Assembly: GCA_030762175.1 (NCBI GenBank)
Contig: CM060834.1
Span: 26,770,001 to 26,834,000, forward strand
Reading direction: 5' to 3'
DNA from: Metallyticus violacea
Lineage: Eukaryota > Arthropoda > Insecta > Mantodea > Metallyticidae
Length of the DNA: 64,000 nucleotides
A program made the translations under genes and the position numbers. A model generated the notes under the pieces. The model saw nothing but the letters and a program-made list of their open reading frames with translations, was not told where the DNA came from and did no database searches. Shown one piece after another: positions 47,443 through 59,059 of this stretch; the first letter of the stretch is position 1; every line of letters begins with the position of its first letter.

Positions 47443-48294
47443 TACAGGATAACCCAATGGAATATCACAATTTTCAGAACGTTCTTGTGGGACACTCGTA
47501 CAGAATTAAATAAAAATAGTTTTTCAAGGAACAAGTAGCACAATGCAATTTATTAATATGAACTTATTTTTTAAAAATCACATTTTTTAAATGGGCTCCA
47601 TGACAACGAACACATTCGTGTAATCGGCTCTGGAAGTTTATCATAACTCGCTGCAATAAAACGTAATCAGTGTCCCTAATTTCACGAGTTATGTTTTCTT
47701 TTAACTGCATGATGGTCCGTGGCCTGTCACAGTATACTTTACTTTTCAAGTATCCCCATAAAAATAGTTTGCAGCCGTCAGATCGGGCTGGCCAGGCAAC
47801 ATTAGCAAATCGACAAACAGAAACCGCAGGGTGTTCATTGCTTCACGAGCTGTGTGAGCTGTGTGGCACCTGGAACCAAAACTCATTTTCATTATCATCC
47901 ATCTTAAAGTCCTGTGTTGCCAGTATTTCTGGCACATTAAATTCCCATCTGAACGTAGAAGATCGACTTAAATTCAATAAATGCTGTAACAACAGCGAAT
48001 AAACGTTTTTAAACGTCCAATTATCAATAATGTTGTTTACCAAATGGACAGAATAAAGTACATAGATACATAGCAACCAATACAATTGCTGTAATGCAAA
48101 ATTGCTAGAAACGGCAGCGTGCTGAAAACCGTTATATCCATTTAGTTACTTGTGATGTTTTAAAAAATAAGTTCAGATTAATAAATTGCATTTTTGCTAC
48201 TTGTTCGTTGAAAAAGTGTTTTTTATTTAATTTTATAAGTGTGTCCCTCAAGAAGGTTCTGAAAACCGTCATATTGCATTGAGTCACCCCTGTA
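47443..48294 (-). mobile_element. Tc1/mariner-like element with both terminal inverted repeats
   Basis: TACAGGATAACCCAATGGAA at the left end and the reverse complement of TTGCATTGAGTCACCCCTGTA at the right form inverted repeats that stay alignable for about 52 bp (47443-47494 and 48241-48294), with TA at both outer ends. Inside, the minus strand gives a frameshifted transposase: AHTAREAMNTLRF, DLTAANYFYG (the PDLT..DfFLWGyl block with the acidic residue changed to Asn), and MKSKVYCDRPRTIMQL with VMINFQSRLHECV at the C-terminus. At ~850 bp it lacks most of the N-terminal half. Confidence 0.88.
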
Positions 48295-48310
48295 TTTTCT
48301 AATACAAATG

Positions 48311-48606
48311 TCGGTCCTGGTGGAGTAGTGATAACCATACTTGCCTTCTAAACCCAAAATCGCGGGTTCAAGCCCGGCCAGGACCGATGGGTTTTTCGGG
48401 TGTAAAAATCCCAAGTATGGCTTCCTTCGGAAGGGAAGTAAAGCCGTGGGGTTCGTGTCGTACATTTACGGCACGAAAAAGAACCTCAAGCCTGAAAAAA
48501 GAGACCTCTGAGCAAAATTTGTCGACCGTTTCACGCCCTAAATTGAATGGGACGCTGATGACCTGAGATGTTACAGAGCGTCCATAAATAAAACAAATCA
48601 ACTGAT
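48311..48606 (+). mobile_element. SINE family A copy
   Basis: Nearly complete: head GGTCCTGGTGGAGTAGTGA, box B GGGTTCAAGCCC, the TTCCTTCGGAAGGGAAGTAA body and the 3' hairpin GGGACGCT...AGAGCGTCC. It starts 16 bp after the transposon end at 48294. Confidence 0.93.
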
Positions 48607-48609
48607 TCA

Positions 48610-50245
48610 AACATGCGGTAAAGTTTGTGTTGTTCATTGGCACTCCTGCTAGCTGTCTGGCCGCATGGAAATGAGTTGAAGGTCGTCATTCAAAGAGTTT
48701 GGCGCGTTTGTTTTGTGGCTCATATTTTGTAACCTCACACCAGAAAGCTGTTCCAGCAGTTCACAATTTTCACTCTGAAAGTATTTCTAAAAGAAAACTT
48801 AGCCTGAGAGTGTTAAATATTTTATTAATAGTGTAAATAGTGGTAATATTATTATAGATAACAAGCAAGCTTTGTAAATATTGTGACAGTGGTGAAAGTG
48901 TAGATGTATGCGAAATTCAGTTGAAAATAAAGGCTCAGCAAGTAATTTGGTATTAACTTGTACAACTTGTACAAGACAGGAATAAGAAAAAGACCCGAGA
49001 AGAGGAATGATCAAGAGACCAGAAACAATGGTGAATATGAACCTGGATTGTTTTAAATACGTGGTATGTAGTCAAAATGCGTTGCTTTTGTTTGAATTTC
49101 ACACATTTAGGTACACTTTTCTCAGGAACCAGTTTAATATAGGCTGATTTTTTTTTTTTTTTTGTCACTTCTCACTGCCACTTTCTGCGCATAGCCAGTG
49201 ATATATATCATGGTTAGCATTAAAATGAGTGAAAAAAACAAAACAAAACAAAAATGGAATAAAAATTTAATTAACTGTTTATTCATGCACTGATAGTTTT
49301 TAAATTCAAAATGAAGATATGGAATAATGAAAACTTTAACCGGTTATGTCAAAGATATTATTAGCATGAAATAAAAATTTGGTTGCTCTGTGATAGTAAC
49401 ATTTTGAGAAATGCTATTTGTGTAGTCTTTATAGTCTCGCTTCGGGAACAAGAGCCAGCGCAGTGGGTCGAAATATCGTGGTTTTATCAGTATTTTAGTG
49501 TTAATCTCATTTTTCATTCTGTCACTTTATAGTGTATTTTAAAGAGTTGTTAGCTTTCCACAGGAGTTTTTATATTTCTGTCCAATATATATATTACATT
49601 TTCAGAATGGTTTAAATTATACTATGGATGGATATAAAACATCATATACTCGTTCCTGTGGGTTTAGAATAAGGAAACTTAATTTAACATGTGGAGACAG
49701 TTTCATTAGCCTACCTTAAGTAGGTCAGTAGAAAATGAAATTTATATGTCTTCTGTTTTAAACTGTAAAATGATAACCTGACGTCCTGGTGTCCTTAAGG
49801 CTTTTGGTACCTACAAACAAACTTGCCGTACATGTATTCTAATTTATTGGGAGATCCAATTACATTCCCGCATAGAAGCAAAAACTTAACGAACGGCACA
49901 CACTTGTCTCTCGCCGATAACGCAATAGCACACTATCGGTAACGTGAAATTACAAATTATTTCATTGATTAAGAAATAAAATGTCGGCCTCCTTTTCCTG
50001 AATATTTTTGTCATCTTCTTAAGAAAGTCAGTCATACTCTGCAGTTTCTTTTGACTATTTTTTCCATTTCTTTTACTCTCCCAGCGTTTCCCATAGACAG
50101 AGACGTCTTATGAAGTTAATTGTTGCAAAAGGGTGCAGCATTTTAACATTTGAGTATCTTATGATAAAGCATCTTGAGTTAAACGGAATAAATAATTATG
50201 ATACAAACACACTTGCTGTTCTGAGACGAAATCTCCTCGGCGCCA
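48610..50245. other. Intergenic, AT-rich
   Basis: No gene recognised. 49440-49600 has a GTCGAAATATCGTG stretch somewhat like the loop of the MITE at 6.6 kb, but no inverted arms were seen. Confidence 0.4.
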
Positions 50246-50249
50246 CCAC

Positions 50250-50370
50250 CACATGTCGCGGCCCAAAATTTCAGAGTCTGTCGGATAAATGTTATTCTAT
50301 AATCGCTCATCGCCCATGGGCCGAACTAGCAGTGCAGCTGGAACATTATCCAGAAGAATCTTCCCACCCC
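50250..50370. repeat. Dispersed repeat D, copy 2
   Basis: Matches 13895-14010: ATGTCGCGGCCC, TAAATGTTATTCTATAATCG and TCATCGCCCATGGGCCG. The surrounding bases are unrelated, so this is a dispersed repeat. Confidence 0.6.
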
Positions 50371-50374
50371 TAAT

Positions 50375-51280
50375 AAAACTTAAGGGACACTTGGAGTGCA
50401 TTTTCAAAGTTCCACATTTTTATATGGATTTTTCTGAAACTTTAGCTATGATTGCATTGCTGTTGAGTTAATATGTGTACTAGATTTCATTAAAATAAGA
50501 TATATATTTTGCGATCTATAAACTATTTTATAAATTTTATTGCATAAATATGTTGCATAATCAAAATGTGCCACGCGGCTCATGAGTTGAGAAAATTTGT
50601 CGGCCTTTTTGCAGTTGGAGCTTTGAAGTACATACAAAAGTTGTGTAAAAATATTTTAAATATGTTTGATCAGTAAACTGTGATAATTTTTTAAATATAT
50701 CATAAGTTTAATCTTTAAAATTAATAATTTCTTCATAGCAAAAAATTATTACGGGCGTTGGTATGCATTTTGTCCTATAGAATATTACAATAGATACTAT
50801 TAAACATTCTGGGAAATTTTAGTTGAATTCAAACAAAAACTGTTGCGCGTGGGAACATAATGAATGTGAGAAAATGAAGTTTTGAGAAGAACGCTATACG
50901 TATTTAACAACATTTGCACGTCCCTCCCCCCTCTCTTCGGACTCTACTGCATTTAACGAGCTCCGTGTGTCCTTTTAAATCACACAGTTTCCCAGGACTT
51001 TGTGTGTGTGTGTGAATTCCAATATGTGACAAGAACAATATCTTGGTGATATTTTCTAAGCTATTACAGAAATTTTGAGATTATTTTGGTCTGTGCCCTA
51101 AGCTGAGCTCAGAGCGCGCTGGGTCAAAGTTATATTACTCAAGTTTTAGTTATTTTAGGTGCGCTCAGTGCTATAAATTGTAGTATGTTAGTGAAGTAAA
51201 TTTTGCATTAGTGCAAAGATGCCCACACCGAGTCAAATCCGATTTATACTATGCCCGCAAAACATAGCAATGAAGGATCG
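50375..51280. other. Intergenic, AT-rich
   Basis: No gene seen; a short TG run near 51001. Confidence 0.5.
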
Positions 51281-51284
51281 CAGG

Positions 51285-51454
51285 GCGGTAGTGTTTTGTT
51301 ATAAGTACTCTCTAACGCTCTAATCGCTAACCTCTAGATTGGCTCGGCGGTGATGTTTTGTTATGAGTGCTCTGAATCGCTAACCTCTAGATTGGCTCGG
51401 CGGTGATGTTTTGTTATGAGTGCTCTGAATCGCTAACCTCTAGATTGACTCGGT
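51285..51454. repeat. 53 bp minisatellite, about 3 copies
   Basis: Unit starts CGCTAACCTCTAGATTGGCT at 51325, 51378 and 51431. A diverged partial unit precedes it. The last unit is cut by the SINE A fragment at 51452. Confidence 0.9.
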
Positions 51455-51517
51455 TGAATGGGACGCTGATGAAGAGCGTCCATAAATTTATTAAAAAAAA
51501 AAAAAAAAAAAAAAAAT
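51452..51517 (+). mobile_element. SINE family A 3' fragment
   Basis: TTGAATGGGACGCTGATGA, then AGAGCGTCCATAAATT and an A24 tail: only the 3' end of family A, showing that the hairpin GGACGCT/AGCGTCC marks the family's end. Confidence 0.85.
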
Positions 51518-51530
51518 CAATCAATCAATT

Positions 51531-52002
51531 ATCACAGACGATGGACACTATTGATATATGAAATGAAATGAAATGATAACCTGGGATTTAATTGTTGATT
51601 AAGTTTATTTATGGACGCTCTTTAACATCTCAGGTAATAGGCGTCCCATTCATTCAGGGCGTGAAACGGCCGACAAATTTTACTCAGAGGCCTCTTCTTT
51701 CAGACTTGAGTTTTTTTTTGCGTGCCGTAAATCTATGACATGGGATCCACGGCTTTACTTTTCTTCCGAAGGAAACCATACTTAAGACTTTTTTCGCCCC
51801 CAAAAATTCATTCATACTAGCTGAAACTGAATGCACGATCTTGGGTTTAAATAAACTGGGAAATTATGTTTTTAAAAGAAGAAAGCGTTCCAGGTTTAAG
51901 TTTAAGTTTAAGGAATGAATAAAACCTGTAAGGGAGGATGGTCGAACCCCGGACCTCCCGTTCATGAATCCGCGCCTATACGACCTCGGCCACTCATGGC
52001 GG
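51531..52002 (-). mobile_element. SINE family B copy interrupted by a SINE A
   Basis: The 3' part (51531-51590) and 5' part (about 51853-52002) of one minus-strand SINE B are separated by a SINE A copy. The head reads CCGCCATGAGTGGCCGAGG, in the expected family B order. Confidence 0.85.
51591..51852 (-). mobile_element. SINE family A nested in SINE B, 5'-truncated
   Basis: Inserted in minus orientation. AACCTGGGATTTA (51578-51590) and AACTGGGAAATTA (from about 51854) are a likely target duplication. The element lacks its box A half, as expected from 5' truncation during reverse transcription. Confidence 0.85.
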
Positions 52003-52689
52003 CTTGTATGGTGTGTATGAACTCATAGAGGAATATAAAGCGTATTTAAGGAGGCTTTCATTTTTCCATAATACGTTTTTCGTGAATTCTATTCATTGTT
52101 TTATAATTGCGTTAATGTCTTAGACATCTACAAATTAAGGTCTACTGTTTATTTGCTTGATTTTTCCATTATAACGCACATTTTTTCAAATTTTGTCAAA
52201 TACTTCAATAGTGTAAAGGAAACACATTTTTTCCCCCTCCAAAACCGTACAGTGCTGAAATTGCGTTTATGCTGCTATTTATGGATATTGGAATTACGCT
52301 GTGTTTCAATGTTGAGAGTAGATTCCATACCACAACGTTAAAACCGTGAAATTTTAAAAGTATATTTTCATACAAAGAGAGTTTTGCATAAAACGACAAT
52401 TTCTTTATTTAATAGCGTAGCAGTGCGCTAGATTATTTAATGCCTGCACTACGTAAACCACGCAAACCGCAAGTGCAATGCAGCAAACTAACACAGTGAT
52501 GTACATACCGCAATTTTTACAGTAGAGGGATTTGTATTATATCTTAAATGAATTTCGGATGTTGTTTGTCCAAAAATAAACCTAATACTTGCTACTCTGT
52601 TGAAAACTGGAGTTTTATTTTATTTTAAATTATTTAAAAAAGAAACAGTTTTGTTTTGTATTTTCTAAACCTGATATAAGGACATTTTA

Positions 52690-53470
52690 CTAGAGCTGTT
52701 CAATAAAGAGTCATAATAATTTCTATAGTCATCAATTTTCGCGCTAATATTTAACTTTACGATATTTTATATTGTTGAGTTTCCACCAAAAACAAGCCAG
52801 ATATGACGCGAAGGACAATATGCTGCTCTGAATTTTTCTTTTGTCTCAGTTGAAACCTATGCAATGTTACAGGAAGTCTAGGGAGAGTTTGTATTTCTGA
52901 TAGTAAAGCTCGAAGATGATTTAAAATGTTTAAAGAGGGTAGGCAATCAATTTCAAAGTATGTTGGACCCGGAGCTAACGGAAGAAAACGTTGTGTTATT
53001 GTGACATAGGATCGTCAAATAATATTAAGAATGCTTTAATTGTGGAAATTTAACAGGGTGCCACTCACATGTTTGTAGCTGAAAAGTTGCATGTGAGACG
53101 TGTTTGTGCTCGGTGGGTTCCAAGCCTTCTGAATTCCTGAACAAAAGAACGTTTGAGTGCAGGTTTGCATGTAGTCGAAGCTGACGATACAGACAAATGT
53201 GGAATTTCTTTCAAAGTTAAATCACTACTGATGAAACTTGGCTGCAAACAACAAAGCTCTGTTGGAAACCAACATTACCAACGCCCCCCCCCCCCCAAAT
53301 AAAATGTAAAGATGGTTGATTCTGCTGAGGAAACATTTTGAAATCTCATTTACGAACATGTACTTGCACACTCAGCTGTATCTGGGCACAACTATAGAGA
53401 TGTCCTGAAACTTTTGCAAGGCCACATCTATATGCAAAAGCTGATGCTGCCCCCAAAGTTGTTGCTGAAT
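52690..53470 (+). mobile_element. Mariner-like relic, plus strand
   Basis: Starts after TA with CTAGAGCTGTTCAATAAAG, the same end as the element at 15761. It keeps the N-terminal stretch (TTTAAAATGTTTAAAGAGGG, ATTTCAAAG) and a GATGAAACTTGG block that encodes the first catalytic Asp (DETW). Further on it has ACAACTATAGAGATGTCCTGAA. No right end in this orientation, and the frame is broken throughout. Confidence 0.75.
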
Positions 53471-53524
53471 ACCTCACAAAAATCAATACGAATTTCTCTC
53501 TCACCCACATTTCGACAACATACT

Positions 53525-53750
53525 TGCTCTTTCTCACAGTACTTCCTGTTGAATGCAATGCACCTGTTTTAAGTTTTATGACAGGCCTTTCAAAATTGTC
53601 TGCGCTGTCTTCGCCACTAATTCTGGTTATGGAAAATGCTTCCCATGAAGGTAGTATTCCAATATGGAGAAAAAGAAATAAACACACATGGTTAAATATG
53701 GACTATAGGGAGGATGAAAGACACTTCACATTGCTTTTTGTAAGATATTC
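53525..53750 (-). pseudogene. Mariner-like relic, opposite strand
   Basis: The minus strand carries the C-terminal part with CCCTATAGTCCATATTTAAC and the GCATTTTCCATAAC and CATTGCATTCAACAGGAAG pieces, homologous to 10020-10165 in the relic at 9.9 kb. It faces the plus-strand mariner at 52690, so the locus is an inversion or two separate insertions. Confidence 0.7.
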
Positions 53751-53759
53751 AACAACAAT

Positions 53760-54905
53760 ATTCCTTATGTGCTGTAATTACAGAATGGGTTAATGGTCCC
53801 TGGCTTCAAATAGAGCACCACTGCAAGAAGTCACTTGGTTTCTGTCCATGACGAGTTTTATTAAAATATTTTGTTCACAGTACACTAACAGCATAGTTAA
53901 TGCCGCATATACGAATTATCGCAGATTAATACATATTATATTGTACTATAGCACATAATTTATTTGTTTCTATACCATGTTTTGGAACACAAAGAGTATA
54001 AGTTTATTGTATAAAATCCATTTTCTAAGAGAGAATAGTTTTGGCCATCATTTATTTGCTTGTGTTCTACTTCATCTGTTTTCTAGTTTCTTTTTGAATC
54101 TATAAGTAAAAAAATTAAGCAACTCTTGGAATAATATAGCTAAAATAATAACTAGAGAAGCACAAATATATATAAAAACACGTATAGTAACATAAATATG
54201 TCATGTTTCAAGTCGCGTGTATTCTTCAAAGACAGAAGACAAGTGAAAGGGGTAAAAGTAAATGTTGAATCTTGAAGGTAACGTAAGCACGTAAGCAGGT
54301 AAAACAAACAACATGAGGAAAAGAGCGGGGAGGAGAAATACGCGTGTGTATATATCGCGCTTAATGCAAAAATATAAATATACGTGATGAAAGATACTTG
54401 GTTATTAGATAACAATTAATGGCTCTTGGCACTTGAATGCAATTTTACACTCGTGTTCAAGTAAATTACAGTAATGTAAGAACATGATTTCCTAAGAGCT
54501 GTACCAACTTAACAAACACATTTTGAATGAACTGAACTCATCATTCGTCCCAGAATTGCTTCCATTTCTGGATGTACCGGTAAACAGAGAGAAAATTTTA
54601 CAAATGTTTCGAAAAGATGTGAACTAGGAACGCAAACATTTTCACCATCTCATTGCCTAAAACAAATAGGTAGATAATTTCTTCAAAAAAGTATTAAGGA
54701 AACATTCTATATGCTTAGTGCAGTACTTCCACTAGCGTTATCAGTACAACGTAATACTCGCAGAATAAACAAGGATCAGTTTTCATGAAGTTTCCAAAGG
54801 TATGACCGCCAAAGAATATTTCACACAGAGAAGGAATCAAGGAATAAATTCAACAGAATGTTTTCAAATATAATTAATTATTATTATTATTATAACAAAA
54901 ACAGC

Positions 54906-54939
<34 letters not shown>

Positions 54940-55120
54940 GAAAAATACATTAAACAGGATACCCTATACATCTAATAAAAGTAATAAAAAGTTTATAGTA
55001 TGAATACAAAACATAATAAATGTAAACAGGAAGCTAACAGAAGAAATAAAAGCAAATTGTGATTAAAACAATCATGTAGTCTTTCTCCGATATTATTTAA
55101 TATGTGTGTATAGATATTAT
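53760..55120. other. Intergenic with an AAT microsatellite
   Basis: No gene seen. 54540-54600 reads LLPFLDVPVNRER, similar to the LPFLDV block of Penelope-like reverse transcriptases, but it is too short to call. (AAT)n at about 54908-54939. Confidence 0.4.
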
Positions 55121-55124
55121 ATAT

Positions 55125-55480
55125 ATTATTAATTTGTTACATTGTTGATAGTGTTGCTTTATTTTTATTTTTCTTATATATATATATAAATTAACAATAA
55201 TTATAATAGTAGAAAAGAATAAAACACCAAGAAAAAGTCACACTTGAGATCGCTATATTTCGAACTCGTAGAGTCCTTCTATGGCAAAAAGACAAGAAGA
55301 CAGGTCACTTGTCTAAGCTTCTTGCCATAGAAGGACTCCACGAGTCCGAAATATAGCGATCTCAAGTGGGACTTTTTCTTGGTGTTTTATCCTTTTCTAC
55401 TATTATAATTACTGTTAATTTGTTACATTGTTAATAGTGTTACTTTATTTTTATTTTTCTTTTATATATTATATATATAA
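55125..55480. repeat. Large hairpin between ~65 bp direct repeats
   Basis: Arms 55191-55287 and about 55321-55416 are inverted copies of roughly 97 bp with few mismatches; the 33 bp loop also folds partly. On either side lie direct repeats of about 65 bp (TTAATTTGTTACATTGTT... through ...TTTATTTTTCTT and a TA run). Fits a foldback MITE inside a duplicated AT-rich target or a nested structure. Confidence 0.75.
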
Positions 55481-55519
55481 TTAAAGAATGTAAAAAATTG
55501 CACATAAAGGAACAGAGTT

Positions 55520-56221
55520 AGGACAGAATAGATCAGTGTATATTTTTCTATTTGCAGATGATATAATATTTATTTTTGACAAGAAAGATGGACTACAAAA
55601 AGCAATATAAAATAAATCAAACCAATAAAGATTGAAATAATGCAATTTCAAAAATAAAAACAACAGAAATGGCTTTCCGAGGTTAAATAGCCAAGAAAAG
55701 AAAAATTGTGATAGAAAAAAAAATAATAAAACTATCGTACTTTCAATAATTAGATTGTGATGTTACATATGAAGATCGAGATTTTATTACAAAAATACAA
55801 AAGGTCCAAGCTGTGTGTAAAACAATTAGAAATACTTTGAAAAACAAAGTGAGAAAAGACACAATTAAGATTCTACACAATTATTTGGGGGGGGGGGAGA
55901 GAATAAAATTCAAGCAGCAAAAATGCGCCTTCTACCGTGTGTCAAAGATTGCACAAAAGGTTGTTATACCCTCATATAACAAATGAGAATAAAACATTTA
56001 GAAGTGTAATCAATATTATAACAAATAGAGAATTATAGACAAGAAAGGATAAAACACTTAAAAAGAATGACAGAAGATAGAATACTAAAAAATAAGTTGA
56101 CACGTAGCCCGAAAGGAAGGAAAAAAAGAGCAATAGAAATAAAAATGTGAGATGGGAACAGGCAGAACCTAATCCGAGGAGGAGGAGGAGGAGGAGGAGG
56201 AGGAGGAGGAGGAAGAAGAAG

Positions 56222-56252
<31 letters not shown>

Positions 56253-56260
56253 TTGGAGTC
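55520..56260 (+). mobile_element. RTE/CR1-like LINE 3' end with GGA/GAA tail
   Basis: At 55540 VYFSICR/ADDIIF-like bases mark the RT catalytic (ADD) region. Then KTTEMAFRG and KKRKIVIEKKIIKLSYF; DVTYEDRDFITKIQKVQ; CKTIRNTLKNKVRKDTIKIL; and RQERIKHLKRMTEDRILK, SPKGRKKRA near the end. This is the usual order kTk.MaFrG.....kIvi...iiE.v..F.YLG..i.. ... RtL..K.r.et.lk.yk in the C-terminal half. It ends in (GGA)n at 56176-56210 and (GAA)n at 56211-56250, as 3' microsatellite tails do. Several frameshifts and a G9 run break the frame. Confidence 0.7.
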
Positions 56261-56264
56261 AAAA

Positions 56265-57053
56265 TAGGTCGTTAGTTCAAAATTGCAGATTCATACTGAT
56301 AAAGATTAATGACATTTTTATGCCTCTGAGATTCAAAAAACAAATGTTTGGCATATTCTTAGTTCAGTTTGAAGATGAGGCAGCATACAACGCCACTGCA
56401 GCACGGTTGGCCACGCAAGTGCGTAGAGCTGTGAACAACACTTCCATCCATTAGACATGGCCCTGTCTGTCAGCCAGAAGGTCACGTACGGGGTCACCAT
56501 GGGTTGGCCAACGGAGCGTATCTCCTCCAAAATACTGTTACATCTGGTTCTGTGTAACGAATGGAAAAAAGTGGGCTCATTTTCGTCGGGAATGCGACAC
56601 GGAACATAAACTCTGGCGTGACTAGAAGAATTTTGTAAAGAAATAAACATTGTTTATTGTATATCATCGCCAACATCACTCACCAGCATTAAACGGAGTG
56701 TTACGAATTCCAGAGGCATGCCTTTAGTATCGCGACTCCTTCATGAGGTTTCGAAATGTCTCAGAGAATGACTCCGGCTTTAATCAATGTTTCCTTTCTG
56801 CAATAAAGCTTGACACTGTTCTTTCTGATTACATTATTCTATAATGTTTTTATTTTGTTAAGTCATTCTGGTTTCCGAACTCCTAGACCACTGGTCCTCT
56901 CATCCGTTGTAAAATAATCGCACAACTTACGTTTTTTCTGAGTCCTTTGCACATATTCCACAGGATTTATAAATAATTTGTATTGTTTAATTTATTTTAA
57001 TCAGCTTTATAATGTTACTTAGGTGTATAAATGTAGTAACCAATTATAAGAAC

Positions 57054-57084
<31 letters not shown>

Positions 57085-57535
57085 TTTTGCCTGAAACCAA
57101 GTCTATACCTTTCTGGTATTATTGAGAAAACTCTTAAAATAATTTTGATATAGTTACAATAAACTTTTAGTGAGGATCCATATAAAAGGGTTAGAATTAA
57201 TATATGAGTACTAAAATATTCGAAATATGTACATACATTTATTGAAATTAAAAATTTGTGCATATATATACATATTTGTGTGTAAGTATATGATTAAATA
57301 TGTATAAAATAAAAAAAACGGGTTTTACCACCAAACATTGCATTCTATTGCTTTTTGGATCTACAAAAACTACACCAATCTGCTGAATTCATCAGTTAAA
57401 TTGCTTGTTATTTCACTTTCATCACCCATCCCCCAGTTCTTAAGGCGTTCCATTGTTACGCGAAAAACGAGCTGCGAGGCGTGGAAAATAAAATTTCCGA
57501 GTAGTTTCCACAATCGCAAGTGGCAACAATTCAGT
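56265..57535. other. Intergenic with AAT microsatellite
   Basis: (AAT)n at 57053-57083. The minus-strand 105-codon frame at 56333-56650 has no recognised motif. Confidence 0.4.
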
Positions 57536-57539
57536 GATA

Positions 57540-58260
57540 GAAATTTATGGAAATGTACACGCGGAACATTGTCGATAAATTGCTACAGCGTGACAAATGC
57601 ACGTAGCAAAAACTAGAAGGCGTAGATACATAAAATGTGAGCAGACGCATTTCGTACAAAATCAACAGCCTTGACGTTCCTGTCTTTGGACGTCGTCGCC
57701 TCAGCTCTTCAAATTGAGGTTCCAAAATATAATTGTCATTATATCCTCCATTCCTTCTGCCATAAGTCAACCACCAATGAACGTTCATATTTACAGAAAA
57801 CTGAACATTCGCTTTCGAGAACGAAAATTCTGGACTTGGTTCGCGTGCGAAATGTTTAGGACTGCTCAGCAGTTTCCTTGCACATTTCTTTGACCTCTTC
57901 TTCTCTTCATTGATAGGGAATGTGGAGCCCATTTTACACAGGATTTGTGCAGTTTTCATGGAGTATTGTCAATGTTTCCTACATTGATACCCATTTCCAT
58001 ACTTAGTATTTCAAGAATAATGTGTTGATTTTCCTCCACCAAGTTCCTCACTGTTTGAATTATTCTCTTGTTCACAGTTCCCGAAGCCGGTCAGAGCGAG
58101 AGTTGTCTTTCAAAGTCTCTCGTCCTTCTACAAATGATCGCATCCATCTTGCAATGTTATCAAATGAACACACTTGGTCACCATGAACACCTCCAAGTGC
58201 TCGTGAATTTTTCCGTTCTTTCACTTAGCCTATAGTCAATGAAAATGTAGAATCTAAAGC
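57540..58260 (-). pseudogene. Tc1/mariner-like transposase N-terminal relic
   Basis: The minus strand from about 58240 reads NIARWMRSFVEGRETLKDNS, RSDRLREL, then NKRIIQTVRNLVEENQHIIL, EILSMEMGINVGNIDTILHE. This matches the helix-turn-helix and linker (W...Fk.GR.s..D..RsGRP..v....i..v...v..dr......ia...gis...v..iL.e) of mariner-like transposases. Then a frameshifted 142-codon open region at 57531-57959 with EEKKRSKKCARKLLSS follows. The catalytic DDE part is absent. Confidence 0.55.
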
Positions 58261-58264
58261 TTTA

Positions 58265-59050
58265 GAAATATGATTTCTCTCCAGGCGTTGACACCAACAA
58301 TATGTACGATAGTGACCATGCAATATTAAACTTGCATTTATGTATATATTGATAGCTTAAGGTCCATTGTTGCCAACTACGTCGGTTACATTTTATAGAC
58401 ATTGTCCAACAATTGATAGGCTGGTTGCAAAACTTTTTGAATAGCATATAACGCGAAGACTGCTCTTCCTGTGTTAGTCTAAGTCAGCATTTCACCTTTC
58501 TGGTTTTACTATAAATCGTATCTTCATAGCAGCCTATCTCCCTTATCACTGTACATTTTTAGGTTTCTTTTCCAAATACTGGCTTGAATTTAATTGCCAT
58601 GTTCAGCATTCTCCGTCTTCATATTTCATTTCTAATAAGAAGAATAACACTTAAACACACATCTATATCAACTGTTGTGGATGTAGCACGAAGCTCTAAT
58701 TTATGAAGATAATTAATTGAAAAGTGTGCTTTTCGTAATCATAAGCCAATTCTTCTTTAAATGATATCCAACCTTAAACATAGCTCTCGGCTTGAGAATG
58801 GTTGAACAATTCACGCGGCGAAGCAATCCCTTTGAGAATGTCCAAAACAAGAAGATTAAGAAACTGAAAGCGAAGGAAAGCAGGTGAATGAAAGAGTCAT
58901 AATGATCTCGGCCCTATCTACAGAGCACTTGTTCAAACAGTCCGCTCTTCTGATACTATGACCAGAAAGGCGATGACAAAACATTCATCTACTGATTTTA
59001 ATCAGAATAATCGATAAATTAGCCCTCGTACCATTTCTCCCTCTTTGACA
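58265..59050. other. Intergenic, no recognised gene
   Basis: No gene or repeat recognised; AT-rich. Confidence 0.5.
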
Positions 59051-59059
59051 GGAATTTTG

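Noticed and set aside
48553..48570. TGATGA and CTGA in the SINE A end as snoRNA C/D boxes
   Set aside because: The boxes are only a few bases apart and no guide region fits; better explained as a hairpin loop.
48311..48606. Possible tRNA genes at the SINE heads (also 36838, 13420, 17243)
   Set aside because: The box A and box B words are present but the acceptor stem does not close and the ~290 bp body follows in every copy, so they are SINE heads.
54540..54650. Penelope-like reverse transcriptase piece (LLPFLDVPVNRER)
   Set aside because: Only about 13 residues match and nothing before or after supports it.
55321..55370. CGAGTCCGAAATA, hammerhead-like word in the hairpin arm
   Set aside because: The CTGATGA part is missing; the word is simply part of the inverted repeat.
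55972..56262. 96-codon minus-strand Phe/Leu-rich frame as a membrane protein
   Set aside because: It is the reverse translation of the GGA/GAA microsatellite tail and LINE end.
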